From Rhodobacteraceae bacterium CCMM004 (lineage in GTDB: Bacteria; Pseudomonadota; Alphaproteobacteria; Rhodobacterales; Rhodobacteraceae): a DNA stretch of 64,000 nucleotides. Positions 20,403 through 29,197 of the stretch are shown one piece after another; the first letter of the stretch is position 1; every line of letters starts with the position of its first letter. The stretch spans positions 124,001-188,000 of the forward strand of contig RZWH01000008.1 in assembly GCA_004005435.1 (NCBI GenBank), in the 5' to 3' direction. The notes under the pieces were generated by a model. That model saw only the letters and a program-made list of their open reading frames with translations, did not search any database and was not told the DNA's origin. The translations under genes and the position numbers were made by a program.

Positions 20403-21317
20403 TCATCCATCGCCGCCCCCCGCCGCCAGCCAGGCGGCATAAGCCGCGCCGCGGGCGCCCGAGGCGTCGCCGCCCTCGGCCACGCGGATCTCGGGGATGG
20501 CGAAGCCGTCGAACTGCACCGCACGCAGCGCCGCGGCGAGGTCCTCGGCCATGCCCTCGATCCGCGACACGCCACCGCCCAGCACCACGATCTGCGGATC
20601 CACGGTCAGGGTGATGGACATCAGGAGATCGGCGGCGAGCGCACACCAGGCCGCCCAGACCCGGGCGGCGTCGGGATCGTCCCGCCGACCCGCCGCCACC
20701 TCCTGCGCCGTCGCCTCCCGCCCGGTCAGGGCCTGGGCCAGCCGCGCCAGCCCCGGCCCGGCCAGATAGCGCTCGACACACCCGGTGCGGCCGCAGCCGC
20801 AGGGCAAGGGCGGCAGGTCCAGCCGCCGCGCCAGCTCGGCCGACAGGGGCAGATGGCCGACCTCGCCCCCCGCGCCGCTGTGATCGGGCGCGAGCCGGCC
20901 CTCGACCGCATGGCCTCCGCCCACCCCCGTGCCGAGGATCAGGCCAAAGACCGAGCGGCAGCCGCGTCCGGCGCCGAACACCGCCTCGGACAGGGCGAAG
21001 GCGCGGCAGTCGTTGAGATAGAGCACGTGACGTCCCGCCGCCGCCTCGATATCGCGGGGAAAGGGGTGTCCGGTCGCCACCAGATTGGCGGTCAGCGCCA
21101 GACCGGTCCGCGGCACGACCAGCCCGGCGGCGCTCAGCCCCACGGGGCCGACGCCCGCGCGGCCCTCGATCCAGGCGATCTGATCCGCCACGGCGGCGAC
21201 CAGGGCGGGGTAGTCGCGCGGCGTCTCGGTCCGCCTGCGCGCCGCGACGCGCCAGTCGGGGTCAAAGACCTGGGCCTCGATTTTCGTGCCGCCCAGGTCG
21301 ATCCCTGCGGCGATCAC
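20403..21317 (-). CDS. ROK-family sugar kinase (N-acetylglucosamine or hexose kinase type)
   Basis: A 304-residue cytoplasmic kinase. It has the ATP phosphate loop 'DLGGTK' at 7-12, the catalytic Asp in 'YLNDCRAFA' (D103), the ROK motif 'ILGTGVGGG' and the zinc site formed by H155 (GEVGHLPL) and C173, C175 and C180 (CGCGRTGC). Relatives phosphorylate N-acetylglucosamine, N-acetylmannosamine, glucose or fructose. The start overlaps the SIS isomerase stop by 4 bases, so a 6-phosphosugar is probably passed between them. The exact sugar is not resolved. Confidence 0.88.
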   Translation of the reverse strand: MIAAGIDLGGTKIEAQVFDPDWRVAARRRTETPRDYPALVAAVADQIAWIEGRAGVGPVGLSAAGLVVPRTGLALTANLVATGHPFPRDIEAAAGRHVLYLNDCRAFALSEAVFGAGRGCRSVFGLILGTGVGGGHAVEGRLAPDHSGAGGEVGHLPLSAELARRLDLPPLPCGCGRTGCVERYLAGPGLARLAQALTGREATAQEVAAGRRDDPDAARVWAAWCALAADLLMSITLTVDPQIVVLGGGVSRIEGMAEDLAAALRAVQFDGFAIPEIRVAEGGDASGARGAAYAAWLAAGGGDG

Positions 21318-22408
21318 CGCCCGACCGGGTGCAGCCGCACGCCCGACACCACCCGCGTCAGCGTGCCCCGCCCCGCGAAGGGGTCATCGACGTCGAGCCC
21401 CAGCGCCGCCGACCACATCACGCCCAGAACCTGCGCGAAGGCGACGAAGAGCGGCGCGCGCCAGACGTCGGCCTCGCGCTCGGGCACCGCGATGTCGCCG
21501 CTCCCGCCCAGCACCGTCGTCGCCGCATCGGGAAACTGCCGGCGCAGCTCGTCGGCGAGGTCGTCGTCGTAGCGGGCGGCGTGGGGATCGGCGGCCCGAA
21601 ACAGCACGATCCGCGTGCCCGGCAGGACAAAGCTCTTGGGCCCATGGCGGAACCCCAGGGTGCTGTCCCAGAGTGCGGGCACCCGGCCCGCGGTCAGCTC
21701 CATCACCTTAAGCGCCGCCTCGCGCGCGGCATAGGCCAGGGGGCCCGCGCCGAGGAAGACCAGCCGCGGGGCCGGGTCCATGCCGCGCGCCGCCGCGGCC
21801 ATGTCCGGCAGGGCCGCCGCCAACTCCTCGGCCAGGGGTGCCAGGCGGTCGGCGCCACCGTCGCGGTCGGCGATGGCCAGGGCCGACAGCAGCATCGTGG
21901 AAAAGCTCGACGTCATCGCAAAGCCCGCGTCGTGGGTGTCCGCGGGCAGGATCAGCCGGTGCACAGGCCCGGGCGCAGGCCGGGTCGCCAAGGCGCCCTC
22001 GGCGTTGCAGGTCACGTTCAGCCGCGGCGCGCCCGGGGCCAGCACGTCGAGCGCGTCAAGGGTGCCCAGGGTCTCGGCCGAGTCGCCGGAGCGGCCGAAG
22101 TTGACGATCAGCGGCCGACGCCCTGTCAGATAGCGCTCGGGGCGGCTGACCAGATCGGTCGTGGGCACCGAGCGCAGCCGCGGCCCCCCCTGCCCCTCCA
22201 GGCCCGCGACCACGATGTCTCCGATGTAGGCCGAGGTGCCGGCGCCGCAGAACCAGACCTCGTCTCCCGCCTGTCGGGCATACCAGTCGCGCGCGGCCTC
22301 CAACTCCGGCCGCCCGGCCCAATCGGTCCAAATCCGGGGCTGCGCGGTCAACTCGCGCCAGGTTGCCCAGCCGTTGAGGTCGTCGGTCTGCGTCGTCAGG
22401 TTTGCCAT
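21314..22408 (-). CDS. SIS-domain sugar isomerase/deaminase (AgaS-like)
   Basis: A 364-residue protein with two SIS domains. The first has 'VWFCGAGTSAYIGDIV' (about 51-66) and 'LIVNFGRSGDSAETLGTLDAL'; the second has 'LVFLGAGPLAYAAREAALKVMELTAGRVPALWDSTLGFRHGPKSF'. The 'FRHGPKS' segment is typical of AgaS/GlmS-like aldose-ketose isomerases and galactosamine-6-phosphate deaminases. It overlaps the Gfo gene by 13 bases and the ROK kinase by 4. The probable substrate is an amino-sugar 6-phosphate. Confidence 0.85.
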   Translation of the reverse strand: MANLTTQTDDLNGWATWRELTAQPRIWTDWAGRPELEAARDWYARQAGDEVWFCGAGTSAYIGDIVVAGLEGQGGPRLRSVPTTDLVSRPERYLTGRRPLIVNFGRSGDSAETLGTLDALDVLAPGAPRLNVTCNAEGALATRPAPGPVHRLILPADTHDAGFAMTSSFSTMLLSALAIADRDGGADRLAPLAEELAAALPDMAAAARGMDPAPRLVFLGAGPLAYAAREAALKVMELTAGRVPALWDSTLGFRHGPKSFVLPGTRIVLFRAADPHAARYDDDLADELRRQFPDAATTVLGGSGDIAVPEREADVWRAPLFVAFAQVLGVMWSAALGLDVDDPFAGRGTLTRVVSGVRLHPVGR

Positions 22409-23547
22409 CGGTATCCGTCAAATCTGTCCCAGGTTTCCGCAAGGTCCACGATCTGACCGGAAACGCGCGCCTCGTCCAGGGCCATCGCGGCGATGCCCGC
22501 CGCCAGCGCCTCGCCCGCCGACACCGGCAGCCGGGCGATCTCCCCCCGGAGATAGGCGGCGATGTCCCGGCCCATCTGCGCGTCGGCGCCGTAGTGGTCG
22601 GTGAACGCGGTCTGCGCCGCCTTGTAATCGCGGTCCAGCAGGCGGCGCCCCGATGGCGTTGCGGTGATTTTGAGAAACCCGCGCTGAAAATCGCCCTCGG
22701 CCATCCCGCGCGTCCCCACCACCAGGAACCGCCGCTGGTCGTCGGGCACGTAGAGGTTGGTGTGAAAGCTCAAGGTGGCCCCGCTTTCGTACGAGACCAG
22801 CGCCGTCTGGAAATCCACGATGTCGCCGTCCGAGCGATAGGGGTCCGCCGTCCCCTCCCAGACCGAGGCGTGGTGGTCGAGCGCGGCCAGGTCGGCGGCG
22901 TCCTGCGGCGCATTCTCTGGCACGAAGGCGCGGCGGCCGCCAAAGCTCGCCACCTTCGCCGGGCGCGACCCGGCGATCATGTTGTAGAGGTCCAGGTCGT
23001 GGACGCATTTCTCCAAGAGAAACCCGCCCGAGTATCTCCGGTGACGCCGCCAATCGCGCATGAAGAACGCGCCGTGGTGGGGCGGGATGTGCTCGTTGGC
23101 CTCCAAGGACAGAACCTCGCCCAGCGTGCCCTGGGCCATCGCGGCAGTCAGGTCCACCATCTGCGGCGCGTAGCGCAGGACCAGACCGACGATCAGCCGC
23201 TCGGGCCCGTGGGTGCGCAGGAGGTCGGCCAGGGCCCAGGTCTGCTCCAGATCCACGACCAGCGGCTTTTCGGCAAAGATGTGCGGCACGTCCGCCGCGA
23301 GCCCCTGGGCGATGTGATCGAGATGCAGGTGGTTGGGCGAGCCGACGAAGAACAGGTCCGGCCGCGTCCGGGCCAGCATATCCGGCACCGTCTCGAACCG
23401 CGCCATCTCGGCGCCGCCGTCGAGGGTGGGCAGGAGCGTCGGCTGCGGGTCGACATAGCCGACATAGCGCAGCTCGGGCAGCGCCTGCCGCAGGTAGCCG
23501 AGAACCTTGACCGTGCGAAAGCCGACACCGGCGATGGCGACTTTCAT
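22396..23547 (-). CDS. Gfo/Idh/MocA family oxidoreductase
   Basis: A 383-residue enzyme. N-terminal Rossmann motif 'VAIAGVGFRTVKVLGYL' (3-19), 'FVGSPNHLHLDHI', and the EKP motif 'IFAEKPLVVDLEQ' near residue 92. The active-site region 'GGFLLEKCVHDLDLYNMIAG' (about 178-197) carries Lys and two His/Asp positions as in inositol dehydrogenase or CE/GH109-like members. It starts in the ABC ATPase stop region (4-base overlap) and probably oxidises the imported sugar or a derivative. Confidence 0.88.
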   Translation of the reverse strand: MKVAIAGVGFRTVKVLGYLRQALPELRYVGYVDPQPTLLPTLDGGAEMARFETVPDMLARTRPDLFFVGSPNHLHLDHIAQGLAADVPHIFAEKPLVVDLEQTWALADLLRTHGPERLIVGLVLRYAPQMVDLTAAMAQGTLGEVLSLEANEHIPPHHGAFFMRDWRRHRRYSGGFLLEKCVHDLDLYNMIAGSRPAKVASFGGRRAFVPENAPQDAADLAALDHHASVWEGTADPYRSDGDIVDFQTALVSYESGATLSFHTNLYVPDDQRRFLVVGTRGMAEGDFQRGFLKITATPSGRRLLDRDYKAAQTAFTDHYGADAQMGRDIAAYLRGEIARLPVSAGEALAAGIAAMALDEARVSGQIVDLAETWDRFDGYRWQT

Positions 23548-24647
23548 TGCCGCGCCCCCACCGCGGCCAGAGGAGGTTTGGCCAGCCCATCCGGCCCAAA
23601 GAGCTGGGCCTGGGCGGGGTCGAAGCCCAGATGCACGCTCCCGCTCTCGGGCACCTCGTCCAGCCCGTCGAAGGAGGCGATGATCCGCGTCCGGTCGGCC
23701 AGGGTGCCGTGAAGGAGCGACACGCCCCCCAGCCGCTCGATCAGGCGGACATGGGCCTCCATCCCCCGCTCCGGCCCGGCGAGCGACAGGAACTCGGGCC
23801 GCACGCCCAACTCGACGGTGTCCCCGGACGCCAGCCCCTCGGCCGCGACGGGAATGCTGATGCGCGTCCCGCCGGCGATCTCGGCCGTCACGCCGCCCTC
23901 GGTGCCGACCACGCGCGCGGGGAGAAAGTTCATCCCCGGCTGGCCGATGAAGCCCGCGACGAACCGGGTCCGCGGGCGGCGGTAGAGCTGCATCGGCGTG
24001 CCGAACTGCTCGACCACCCCATCGCGCAGCACCACGATGCGGTCGGCCATGGTCATTGCCTCGACCTGGTCGTGGGTGACGTAGATCATCGTCGTCTTGA
24101 GCGTCTGGTGCAGCTCCGACAGCTCTACCCGCATCTGCCCGCGCAACGCTGCGTCGAGATTCGACAGGGGCTCGTCGAAGAGGAACACCTGCGGGTTGCG
24201 GACGATGGCGCGGCCGATCGCCACCCGCTGCCGCTGACCGCCGGAGAGCGCGCCGGGCTTGTAGGTCAGGCGCGCGGTAAGGTCGAGCGTCTCGGCCGCC
24301 TTTTCGACCGCGCGCTTGATCTCGTCTTTTGGCCGCTTTTGCAGCCGGAGGGGAAAGGCGATGTTGTCGAACACCGTGAGATGGGGATAGAGCGCATAGG
24401 ACTGGAACACCATGGCAATGCCGCGGTCCACGGGTTCGAGCCCGGTGACGTCCCGCCCGCCGATCTCGAGCCGCCCCGAGGTCACGTCCTCCAGCCCTGC
24501 GATCAGCTTGAGCAAGGTCGACTTTCCGCAGCCCGAGGGGCCGACGAAAACCACGAACTCGCCGTCCTCGATGCTGAGCGAAATGTCATGCAGCACCTTC
24601 GCGGAGCCGTAGGACTTGCAGATGGCGTCGAGCGTGAGACCGGACAT
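23544..24647 (-). CDS. Sugar ABC transporter ATPase (UgpC/MsmK/MalK type)
   Basis: A 367-residue ATPase with Walker A 'GPSGCGKST' (36-44), Q-loop 'MVFQSYALYPHLTV', signature 'LSGGQRQRVAIGRA', Walker B 'VFLFDEPLSNLDA' and H-loop 'VTHDQ'. A C-terminal TOBE/MalK-type regulatory domain follows ('GVRPEFLSL'). I chose the ATG at 24647, one base past the ROK regulator stop and after a GGGAG site. It energises the permeases at 25827-27561. Confidence 0.95.
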   Translation of the reverse strand: MSGLTLDAICKSYGSAKVLHDISLSIEDGEFVVFVGPSGCGKSTLLKLIAGLEDVTSGRLEIGGRDVTGLEPVDRGIAMVFQSYALYPHLTVFDNIAFPLRLQKRPKDEIKRAVEKAAETLDLTARLTYKPGALSGGQRQRVAIGRAIVRNPQVFLFDEPLSNLDAALRGQMRVELSELHQTLKTTMIYVTHDQVEAMTMADRIVVLRDGVVEQFGTPMQLYRRPRTRFVAGFIGQPGMNFLPARVVGTEGGVTAEIAGGTRISIPVAAEGLASGDTVELGVRPEFLSLAGPERGMEAHVRLIERLGGVSLLHGTLADRTRIIASFDGLDEVPESGSVHLGFDPAQAQLFGPDGLAKPPLAAVGARQ

Positions 24648-24648
24648 G

Positions 24649-25830
24649 TCAGAGGCTCCCTTGGCCGCGCTGAGGGGCGGCGTTGGCCGGGTCGGCGGCA
24701 AATCGGTGAGGTTCGAGAAAGCTCTCCAGAGCGATCCGACCGGCCAGGTGGCTGAGCGCGGGAATGTGGCGCGGGACGACGGCCGGAGCGGGCAGCGCCG
24801 GCGACGGCGCGGCCAGGGACTGTGAAATCGGGGCGACGGAGATGCGGGCGGTCAGCGCGCGCAGCACGTCCGCGGGCGCCCGCGATCCGACGAAGACGGT
24901 GTCGATGTCGACGAGCGCCAGAGCGGTCGCAAACGCCGCAGACAGATCGGCGGCCGCGCCGTCGCGCCAGACCTCGAACGCCCGTCGGGCGGGGGCGTCG
25001 AGGGCCGCGAGCCCAGGCCACCCGGCCCAGTCCCGCCGCCCCAGCCGGGCCAAGAGGTTGGTTTCCGTGGGGCGGTCGGGCCCGGCGGGGAACAGCGCCC
25101 CGAACTCGCCCGCGTTGCCCGTGGCGCCGCCCAACAGGCGCCCGCCCGAGACCACGCCGCCGCCGATCCCGCTGCCCAGGAACACGGCGGCGAAGTCGGC
25201 GCTGGGCGTCGTGCCGATGAGGCTGGCGGCAAAGGCGCGGCCGTCGTTCACCAGCGTGACCGGCACCCCGAACGCCCGCGCCAACGCGCCGCGCAGGTCG
25301 ATCCGCGCCCAACCCGCGGGGTCAGAGCGCGCCACGATGGTGCGGCCGGGGCTCAGAAAGAACCCCTGCACCAGCACCGCCGCCGACACGATCCGCCCCT
25401 CCGGCGGCGCGTCGGCGCAGAGATCGAGGGCGGTCGCGATCAGGTCGTCGCACTGTTCGGCGGCGCTGCCATAGGGCCGCGTGACCGACGCCCGCGCCAC
25501 CCGGCGCCCGGCGAAATCGGCCAGATCGACGATGGTGCGCCCCTCCGACAGGGTCGCGCCGAGGGTCAGGAGCATCCCCGCCCGCACCGACATCCGCCGC
25601 GGCGGCTTGCCCCGCACGCCGGCCAGATGCGCGATCTCCGACAGGATCCCCATCTCGACCAGAGGATTGACCGCCCGCATCATCGTCTGAGGCGAGAGCC
25701 CCAGCCGCGCGGCCACGTCGCCGCGCCGCGCCGTCCCCGCCCGCGCCAGGTCCGCCAGGATCGCGCGCTGGTTGGCCGTCAGCGGCGGCGCGCCGCGGAG
25801 GCGCCCGCCCGGGGGTCCGGCCTCCCTCAC
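24649..25830 (-). CDS. ROK-family transcription repressor (NagC/Mlc-like)
   Basis: A 393-residue regulator. An N-terminal winged helix (about residues 17-65, 'LTANQRAILADLARAGTARRGDVAARLGLSPQTMMRAV') is joined to a ROK domain ('LVNDGRAFAASLIG', 'VFLGSGIGGGVV'). The ATP loop DLGGT and the zinc motif CGCGxxGC are absent, so it is not a kinase. The start is taken as GTG 25830, which overlaps the permease stop (GTGA). It is embedded in the operon it likely controls, through the palindrome at 28922-28944. Confidence 0.85.
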   Translation of the reverse strand: MREAGPPGGRLRGAPPLTANQRAILADLARAGTARRGDVAARLGLSPQTMMRAVNPLVEMGILSEIAHLAGVRGKPPRRMSVRAGMLLTLGATLSEGRTIVDLADFAGRRVARASVTRPYGSAAEQCDDLIATALDLCADAPPEGRIVSAAVLVQGFFLSPGRTIVARSDPAGWARIDLRGALARAFGVPVTLVNDGRAFAASLIGTTPSADFAAVFLGSGIGGGVVSGGRLLGGATGNAGEFGALFPAGPDRPTETNLLARLGRRDWAGWPGLAALDAPARRAFEVWRDGAAADLSAAFATALALVDIDTVFVGSRAPADVLRALTARISVAPISQSLAAPSPALPAPAVVPRHIPALSHLAGRIALESFLEPHRFAADPANAAPQRGQGSL

Positions 25831-26693
25831 CCCTTGACCCCGCCGCCGACGAAACCTTGCAGGATGTAGCGCTGGGTCAGGATGTAGATCAGGATCAGGG
25901 GCACGGTCGAGATCACCGACCCGGCCATGAGCAGCGTCCACGACGCCTCGTATTGGTTGACGAAGGACATGAGCCCCAGGGGCACGGTCAGCTTGTCGGG
26001 CGAGTTCAGGAACAGCAGCGGCCGCAACAACTCGTTCCAATTGTTGATGAAGGCGATGACGAAGACCGACACCAGCGCCGGCTGCGCCAGCGGCAGATAG
26101 ACCATGTAGAAGATCTGGAACGGCGAGGCGCCGTCGACATAGGCCGCGTCGCCATAGTCCCGCGGCAGGCTGGCGAAATACTCCCGCAGCATGAAGGTGC
26201 CGAAGGCGCCCACCAGGAACGACGGCACGATCAGCGAGGCGAAGGTGTCGATCCACCCCAGCCAGCGCATGATCAGGAACTCGGGGATGATCGTCACCTC
26301 GACGGGCACGAAGGCGGTGGCGAGCACCACGGCGAAGAGCACGTTCTTGCCCGGCAGCTCCAGCCGGGCAAAGGCGTATCCTGCCAGCGACGTGGCAAAG
26401 ACCTGGCCCAGCGATGCCATGAACGCCACCCAGGCCGAGTTGAGGAAAAAGGTGACAAAGCTGCGCTTGGTCCAGACCTCGGTATAGTTGGCGAAGGGCT
26501 CGTCGGTGAACAGCATCGTCGGGACGAAACTCGGCGGGATCTTGAACACGTCCGACGGCGCCTTGAAGCTGGTGATCAGCATCCAGATGAACGGCGCCAG
26601 CGTGATCAGCGAATAGCCGACCAACACGGTGTAGAGCATCACCAGCGTCGCGGTCTTGCGCCGCGAGGACGGCATGACCATGGCGTCACTCAT
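25827..26693 (-). CDS. Sugar ABC transporter permease (MalG type)
   Basis: A 288-residue inner-membrane protein with six hydrophobic segments (first 'LVMLYTVLVGYSLITLAPFIWML'). The cytoplasmic EAA loop reads 'DYGDAAYVDGASPFQIFYMVYLPLAQPAL', with EAA changed to DAA, and contacts the ATPase. It ends with the usual 'GFVGGGVKG'. It overlaps the other permease gene by 8 bases. Confidence 0.93.
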   Translation of the reverse strand: MSDAMVMPSSRRKTATLVMLYTVLVGYSLITLAPFIWMLITSFKAPSDVFKIPPSFVPTMLFTDEPFANYTEVWTKRSFVTFFLNSAWVAFMASLGQVFATSLAGYAFARLELPGKNVLFAVVLATAFVPVEVTIIPEFLIMRWLGWIDTFASLIVPSFLVGAFGTFMLREYFASLPRDYGDAAYVDGASPFQIFYMVYLPLAQPALVSVFVIAFINNWNELLRPLLFLNSPDKLTVPLGLMSFVNQYEASWTLLMAGSVISTVPLILIYILTQRYILQGFVGGGVKG

Positions 26694-27561
26694 GCACCCA
26701 TCTCCTGCGGAAGTAGAAGTTGACGAGGGTGAGCAGCCCCAGGATCACGCACATGATGTAGGACAGCGCCGCGGCATAGCCGACGTCGAAGTCCACGAAC
26801 GCCTTTTGATAGACAAAGAACGCCAGGGTCGTGGAGGCGCCGTTGGGCCCGCCATTGGTCAGCGCGTAGGTGATCTCGAACGTCTGGGTCGAGCGCACGA
26901 TGGCGATGATCAGGACGAAGAACAGCGACCGGGTGAGGAGCGGCACCGTGACCTTCCAGAACCTCTGCACCGGCCCGGCCCCGTCGACGCGGGCGGCCTG
27001 ATAGAGCGTGGGGTCGATGGTCTGCAGGCCCGCCAGGAGCAGGATCATGTAGAACCCCACGTCCTTCCAAATCGACACCAGCGCCACTGCGGGCAGCGCC
27101 CAGGTGGGATCGGCCAGCCAGGCGGGCGGGTTGTCGACCCCTAGGCCCATGAGAATGTTGTTCAGCACGCCGAAACGGGTGGAGAAGATCCAGCGCCAGG
27201 CGAGCGTGATCGCCACCGTCGCGGTGATGAACGGCATGAAGAACGCGCCGCGAAAGAACGCCGAACTGCGCAGCCCGTTGTTCAGCACCACCGCCAGGAC
27301 CAGCGCCAGGACCACCGACCCCACGACGTAGATCAGCGAGAAGACTGCCGAGTTGACGAAGACCCCGAGCGAGATCGGGGATCGGAAGATGTGGGCGTAG
27401 TTGTCCCACCCCACGAAGGTCGCGGTGTCGAACACCTTCCATTGGTAGAACGACAGCACGAAGGACCACCCGATCGGGATCAGGCGAAAGATCAGCGTGC
27501 CGACGATGGTGGGCAGGAGGAACACCAGCGCCGTGATCATCACGCGTCTGCGGTGGGTCAT
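26686..27561 (-). CDS. Sugar ABC transporter permease (MalF type)
   Basis: A 291-residue permease with six helices ('VMITALVFLLPTIVGTLIFRLIPIGWSFVLSF' first) and the EAA-type loop 'LYQAARVDGAGPVQRFWKVTVPLL'. The pattern 'YALTNGGPNGASTTLAFFVYQKAF' is characteristic of the MalF/UgpA group. It works with the MalG-type partner and the binding protein at 27627. Confidence 0.93.
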   Translation of the reverse strand: MTHRRRVMITALVFLLPTIVGTLIFRLIPIGWSFVLSFYQWKVFDTATFVGWDNYAHIFRSPISLGVFVNSAVFSLIYVVGSVVLALVLAVVLNNGLRSSAFFRGAFFMPFITATVAITLAWRWIFSTRFGVLNNILMGLGVDNPPAWLADPTWALPAVALVSIWKDVGFYMILLLAGLQTIDPTLYQAARVDGAGPVQRFWKVTVPLLTRSLFFVLIIAIVRSTQTFEITYALTNGGPNGASTTLAFFVYQKAFVDFDVGYAAALSYIMCVILGLLTLVNFYFRRRWVHE

Positions 27562-27590
27562 GGCGGGGGCTCGTTTGGGGGTCCGAAGTG

Positions 27591-27619
27591 CGGCACCGGG
27601 CGAGATGCGCCCGGTGCCG
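27591..27619 (-). terminator. Intercistronic hairpin downstream of the binding-protein gene
   Basis: Perfect 12-bp inverted repeat (CGGCACCGGGCG / CGCCCGGTGCCG) with a 5-base loop, 8 bases after the binding-protein stop and before the permease start. It lacks a T-run. Such hairpins usually stabilise the upstream mRNA so that the binding protein is made in excess. Confidence 0.65.
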
Positions 27620-27626
27620 GAGCCGC

Positions 27627-28904
27627 TCAGCGCGACAGGACGTCGTTGCCGAAGGCGGTGAAGGCGGCGATGGCTTCGTCCACCGTCTTGCGACCGTTAA
27701 AGACCTCGTCCAACTCGCCGTTCATGCCGCCCGCGCCCGAGGCGCCGTACCCGCGCCAGGAGCTCCAGTTCGGAGAGAAGCCGGCATAGACATTGTCCTC
27801 GCCGATCTCCAGGAGGATGCCCTTGTTCGGCGGCATCTGGTCGGTCTCCAGCCACTCCTCGCTCTCGGCGATCTCGATATAGGCGGGCACCTTGCCGCCC
27901 AGGAAATCGCTGGCCGAGCGGCTGCTGCCGGTCAGGTGCTGGACGAACTTCCACGCCAGGTCGGGGTGTTCGGTGTCCTTGGCCACGGCCAGCATGTCGG
28001 CCCAGGCATAGAACGCGGCGGTGTCCTCGGTCGCGTCGGGCCCCATCGGCACCGGCGCGATCCCCCAGCGGAAATTGTCGCCCACGATGGTGCGGGTGTT
28101 GGCGATGTTCCACGAGCCGTCGACCCACATCGCCGCCATCCCCAGGGGGAAGATGTCCTGTTGGCGGATGCCCTCCATGTCCTGGGGCATCGGCGCGACC
28201 TGGTCTTCGGTGACGAGCCCGGTGAGGAAGGTCAGTGCCGCCTTGGCCTCGTCGTTCAGGTCGAGGCCGGTCATGTCCTCGTTCAGATAGCGCCCGCCGT
28301 TGCGGAACACCCAAGGCTCCACATGGGCATAGCGGCCGTAGACCGAGAAACCCCACTGGTCGGGACGCCCGTCCTCATTGGTGTCGACGGTCAGCTCCTT
28401 GGCGGCGCTACGGAAATCCTCCCACGTCCAGTCGGGCTGGGGCACCTCGACGCCCGCCGCCTCGAACATATCGATGTTGTAGAACAAGACGGGCGCGACC
28501 CAGTTCTGCGGGAACGCCACGCGCTGGCCGTCGACGACGCCGACACTGGCGGCGCCCTCGTAATAGGCGGCGAGCTCGTCGTCCGAGATCACGCCGGATA
28601 GGTCGAGGAGGTTGCCCGCCGCGCCCCATTCCTGGACGAACCCCGAGGACATCATGAACACGTCCGGCAGGTCGCCCGAGGCGGCCTGGGCCGTCAGCTT
28701 GGGCCAATAGCCCTTGTCGGCGGGGAGCGCCTGGGCCTCGACGGTGACGCCGGGGTTCTCTTCCTCGAACTCGGCGATGGCGGCCCGCTCGACCTCCAGC
28801 TGTTCGGGATCCCAGGACAGATACTGCAACGTCACGTCCTGGGCCAGGACGGGACAGGCCGCCACGCCGAAGACCAGCGCGGCTCTGAGCGAATGATAGA
28901 TCAT
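27627..28904 (-). CDS. Sugar ABC transporter substrate-binding protein (family 1)
   Basis: A 425-residue periplasmic lipid-free binding protein. Signal peptide 'MIYHSLRAALVFGVAACPVLAQ', then 'VTLQYLSWDPEQLEVERAAIAEFEEENPGVTVE', the opening of family 1 (MalE/UgpB-type) proteins. 'LFYNIDMFEAAGV' and 'FPLGMAAMWVDGSWNIAN' are also typical. The ATG at 28904 follows a GGAGG site. It heads the nine-gene operon running to 19393 and has a ROK-type palindrome 18 bases upstream. The ligand is unknown; the kinase and isomerase suggest an amino sugar. Confidence 0.93.
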   Translation of the reverse strand: MIYHSLRAALVFGVAACPVLAQDVTLQYLSWDPEQLEVERAAIAEFEEENPGVTVEAQALPADKGYWPKLTAQAASGDLPDVFMMSSGFVQEWGAAGNLLDLSGVISDDELAAYYEGAASVGVVDGQRVAFPQNWVAPVLFYNIDMFEAAGVEVPQPDWTWEDFRSAAKELTVDTNEDGRPDQWGFSVYGRYAHVEPWVFRNGGRYLNEDMTGLDLNDEAKAALTFLTGLVTEDQVAPMPQDMEGIRQQDIFPLGMAAMWVDGSWNIANTRTIVGDNFRWGIAPVPMGPDATEDTAAFYAWADMLAVAKDTEHPDLAWKFVQHLTGSSRSASDFLGGKVPAYIEIAESEEWLETDQMPPNKGILLEIGEDNVYAGFSPNWSSWRGYGASGAGGMNGELDEVFNGRKTVDEAIAAFTAFGNDVLSR

Positions 28905-28921
28905 GGGTCCTCCAAAGTGCC

Positions 28922-28944
28922 TTATCTTTCGCCGTGAAAGATAA
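28922..28944. promoter_or_regulatory. Perfect palindrome, likely ROK repressor operator
   Basis: TTATCTTTC and GAAAGATAA, perfect 9-base arms around a 5-base GC spacer. The layout (TTA...CTTTC-GC core-GAAAG...TAA) is like the NagC/Mlc consensus TTATTT-N-AAATAA. It is 18 bases from the start of the binding-protein gene and is AT-rich in a 70 % GC genome. The obvious regulator is the ROK protein at 24649-25830. Confidence 0.75.
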
Positions 28945-29064
28945 CGAAATGCGGCACCGGCCAAGTCCGTGCGTGGGCGCGACGGCGCCTCTGAACGGCC
29001 CCTCCGGTGATGGGAATCGGTCACTGACGTCCTTTGTAGGGAAGGATTGTAACGCCGAGAAAGT

Positions 29065-29090
29065 GTTTTCTTCCCCAAGGGAAAGAAAAC
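29065..29090. promoter_or_regulatory. Imperfect inverted repeat upstream of the iclR-type gene
   Basis: Arms GTTTTCTT-CCC and GGGAAAGAAAAC match except for one missing base in the left arm. It lies in the 293-base divergent gap, 107 bases before the IclR start and 160 bases from the binding-protein start. It could be an operator for either regulator; nothing decides this. Confidence 0.4.
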
Positions 29091-29197
29091 GAGCAGCCAC
29101 CCCGGCAGCCCTGATGACCCGCGGGCGGCGGTCAATCGCGTTGCAAATACCGGTCCGGGCGGGCCAACTGTCGGCGCAACCGCCGCTCAGGGGACCG

